In this document: positions 4,633 through 5,530 of the stretch, piece by piece
Numbering within the stretch: the stretch's first letter is position 1
How the letters are laid out: each line of letters opens with the position of its first letter
Assembly: GCA_007128555.1 (NCBI GenBank)
Contig: SKXF01000102.1
Span: 1-5,530 of the forward strand
Direction: 5' to 3'
Origin: Clostridia bacterium
GTDB lineage: Bacteria; Bacillota_E; SLMV01; PUMD01
DNA: 5,530 nt
Position numbers and translations under genes: made by a program
Notes under the pieces: model-generated
Databases searched by the model: none
Seen by the model: only the letters and a program-made list of their open reading frames with translations
What the model was told of the DNA's origin: nothing

Positions 4633-5530
4633 ATGATCGATTCATCCGGGCTACGGCGGATCGTCGTCGAGGATCTGTGGAGGTTGCGGTTTGTCGGTGA
4701 TCCACAGGTTTCGCCCGATGGGAGCAGGGTCGCCTTCGTGGTCACCGAGACCGATGTCGAGCATAATGCGTATCGGTCTGCGATCTGGGTAGCTGATACC
4801 GATGATCCGGGCAGCGCCAGGCAGTTCACCAATCCAGCTGGAAAGGACCGGGCCCACAGGGACAGGTCGCCCCGCTGGTCTCCAGACGGGCAAAGACTTG
4901 CCTTTGTCTCCAATCGCGAAGGTGAGGACCGGATCTGGTGCATCGATGGTGGTGGCGGCGAGGCCGTGTCCCTCGGGGATTTTGAGGGATCTGCCAGCGG
5001 CCTGACCTGGTCTCCGTCCGGTGACAGGCTGGCTTTCAGTGCGATGCCCGCTGCTGACAGCGATTGCGACAAAGATGAACATCCTGCAGACGTCTGGGTA
5101 ACCAGGAAGCTCCGGCACAAGTTTAACGGTAGGGGTTTTCTCGACGATGATCGCAATCTCAACATCTGGGTCATGGATGTTGACACCGGGGAGGCCACCC
5201 GCCTGACAGATGCCGGTGCCGATGACCACTCTCCCGCCTGGTCGGCCGATGGATCGGCGGTGTTATTCACCTCCGATCGACGTCCGGAGCTCGAGATGTA
5301 CTACGTGCAGGATTTGTATGAGGTCCCGGCTGAAGGGGGAGAGGCACGCCGCCTTACGGAGGGACAGGGACCGGTATCGGTTCCTCGCATGTCCCCGAGC
5401 GGCGATGTAATAGCTTTCTTTGGACATGAGCATGGCGACTCCAGTACCGCCAACACGGAGATGTGCCTGATGTCTCCTGAAGGAACGGACTGGACATCCC
5501 TGACTTCCGGTTTTGACAGAAATGTGGGCA
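4633..5530 (+). CDS. S9-family serine peptidase, N-terminal beta-propeller part (cut by window edge)
   Basis: The frame is open for 299 codons and continues past the right edge. It opens with VVEDLWRLRFVGDPQVSPDG, a typical start of S9 acylaminoacyl-peptidase/dipeptidyl-peptidase-like proteins. It carries repeated WD40-like (PD40) propeller motifs: PQVSPDGSRVAF (near 24), PRWSPDGQRLAF (near 80), TWSPSGDRLAF (near 125), PAWSADGSAVLF (near 201) and PRMSPSGDVIAF (near 251). In this family the propeller gates access to a C-terminal alpha/beta-hydrolase domain with a Ser-Asp-His triad, which would lie outside the window. No signal peptide is seen, so it is probably cytoplasmic and cleaves short or N-acylated peptides. 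GGGAG at 4619-4623 lies 9 bases before the ATG. A TolB-like propeller protein without peptidase domain is the less likely alternative. Confidence 0.88.
   Translation, partial: MIDSSGLRRIVVEDLWRLRFVGDPQVSPDGSRVAFVVTETDVEHNAYRSAIWVADTDDPGSARQFTNPAGKDRAHRDRSPRWSPDGQRLAFVSNREGEDRIWCIDGGGGEAVSLGDFEGSASGLTWSPSGDRLAFSAMPAADSDCDKDEHPADVWVTRKLRHKFNGRGFLDDDRNLNIWVMDVDTGEATRLTDAGADDHSPAWSADGSAVLFTSDRRPELEMYYVQDLYEVPAEGGEARRLTEGQGPVSVPRMSPSGDVIAFFGHEHGDSSTANTEMCLMSPEGTDWTSLTSGFDRNVG

Noticed and set aside
4629..5270. 213- and 192-codon open frames on the minus strand opposite the S9 peptidase
   Set aside because: They lie antisense to well-formed beta-propeller motifs and show no recognisable domain.
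1..5530. CRISPR arrays, tRNA or rRNA genes, insertion sequences
   Set aside because: No regularly spaced direct repeats, no cloverleaf or rRNA sequence, and no transposase frame was seen.

Overview
The window is bacterial, GC-rich and gene-dense, and its genes are mostly about oxidative damage and protein repair or turnover. I cannot assign a phylum. Two things point to a bacterium that makes selenoproteins, often an anaerobe or microaerophile: an in-frame UGA at the catalytic cysteine position of a peroxiredoxin, and a hairpin of bacterial SECIS type just after it. TTG start use and Shine-Dalgarno sequences also fit a bacterium.

Layout. (1) 1-668, minus strand: N-terminal 222 codons of isoaspartyl dipeptidase (iadA), running off the left edge, with a good sigma70-like promoter at 695-723. 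(2) 780-1394, plus strand: an AhpC/Prx1-type peroxiredoxin read through a UGA (963-965) as selenocysteine at residue 62. Without recoding it would be split into a 61-residue fragment and an apparent 139-residue protein. A hairpin at 974-996 is the likely SECIS, and a strong hairpin at 1408-1433 ends the unit. (3) 1434-1844: no convincing gene. (4) 3359-1845, minus strand: a CsoR/FrmR-family repressor followed by a membrane-anchored MsrA-MsrB methionine sulfoxide reductase fusion, probably one operon, with a CsoR-type palindrome at 3454-3469 upstream. (5) 3503-4063: about 560 bases without a gene but with two long-range inverted repeats, small hairpins and a promoter-like site. (6) 4064-4555, plus strand: small FMN nitroreductase-family protein with a TTG start. 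(7) 4633-5530, plus strand: N-terminal beta-propeller part of an S9-family serine peptidase, running off the right edge.

Together the genes suggest a redox and protein-damage neighbourhood: peroxide removal (selenoperoxiredoxin), repair of oxidised methionine outside the cytoplasm (MsrAB) under a thiol-based repressor, a flavin reductase, and two peptidases, one specific for isoaspartyl damage. The shared theme is inference; the individual family calls rest on visible motifs. The best candidates for something undescribed are the selenoperoxiredoxin, which also lacks the usual resolving cysteine and the usual active-site proline, and the CsoR-like repressor, whose metal-ligand pattern is altered and which is linked to msrAB.
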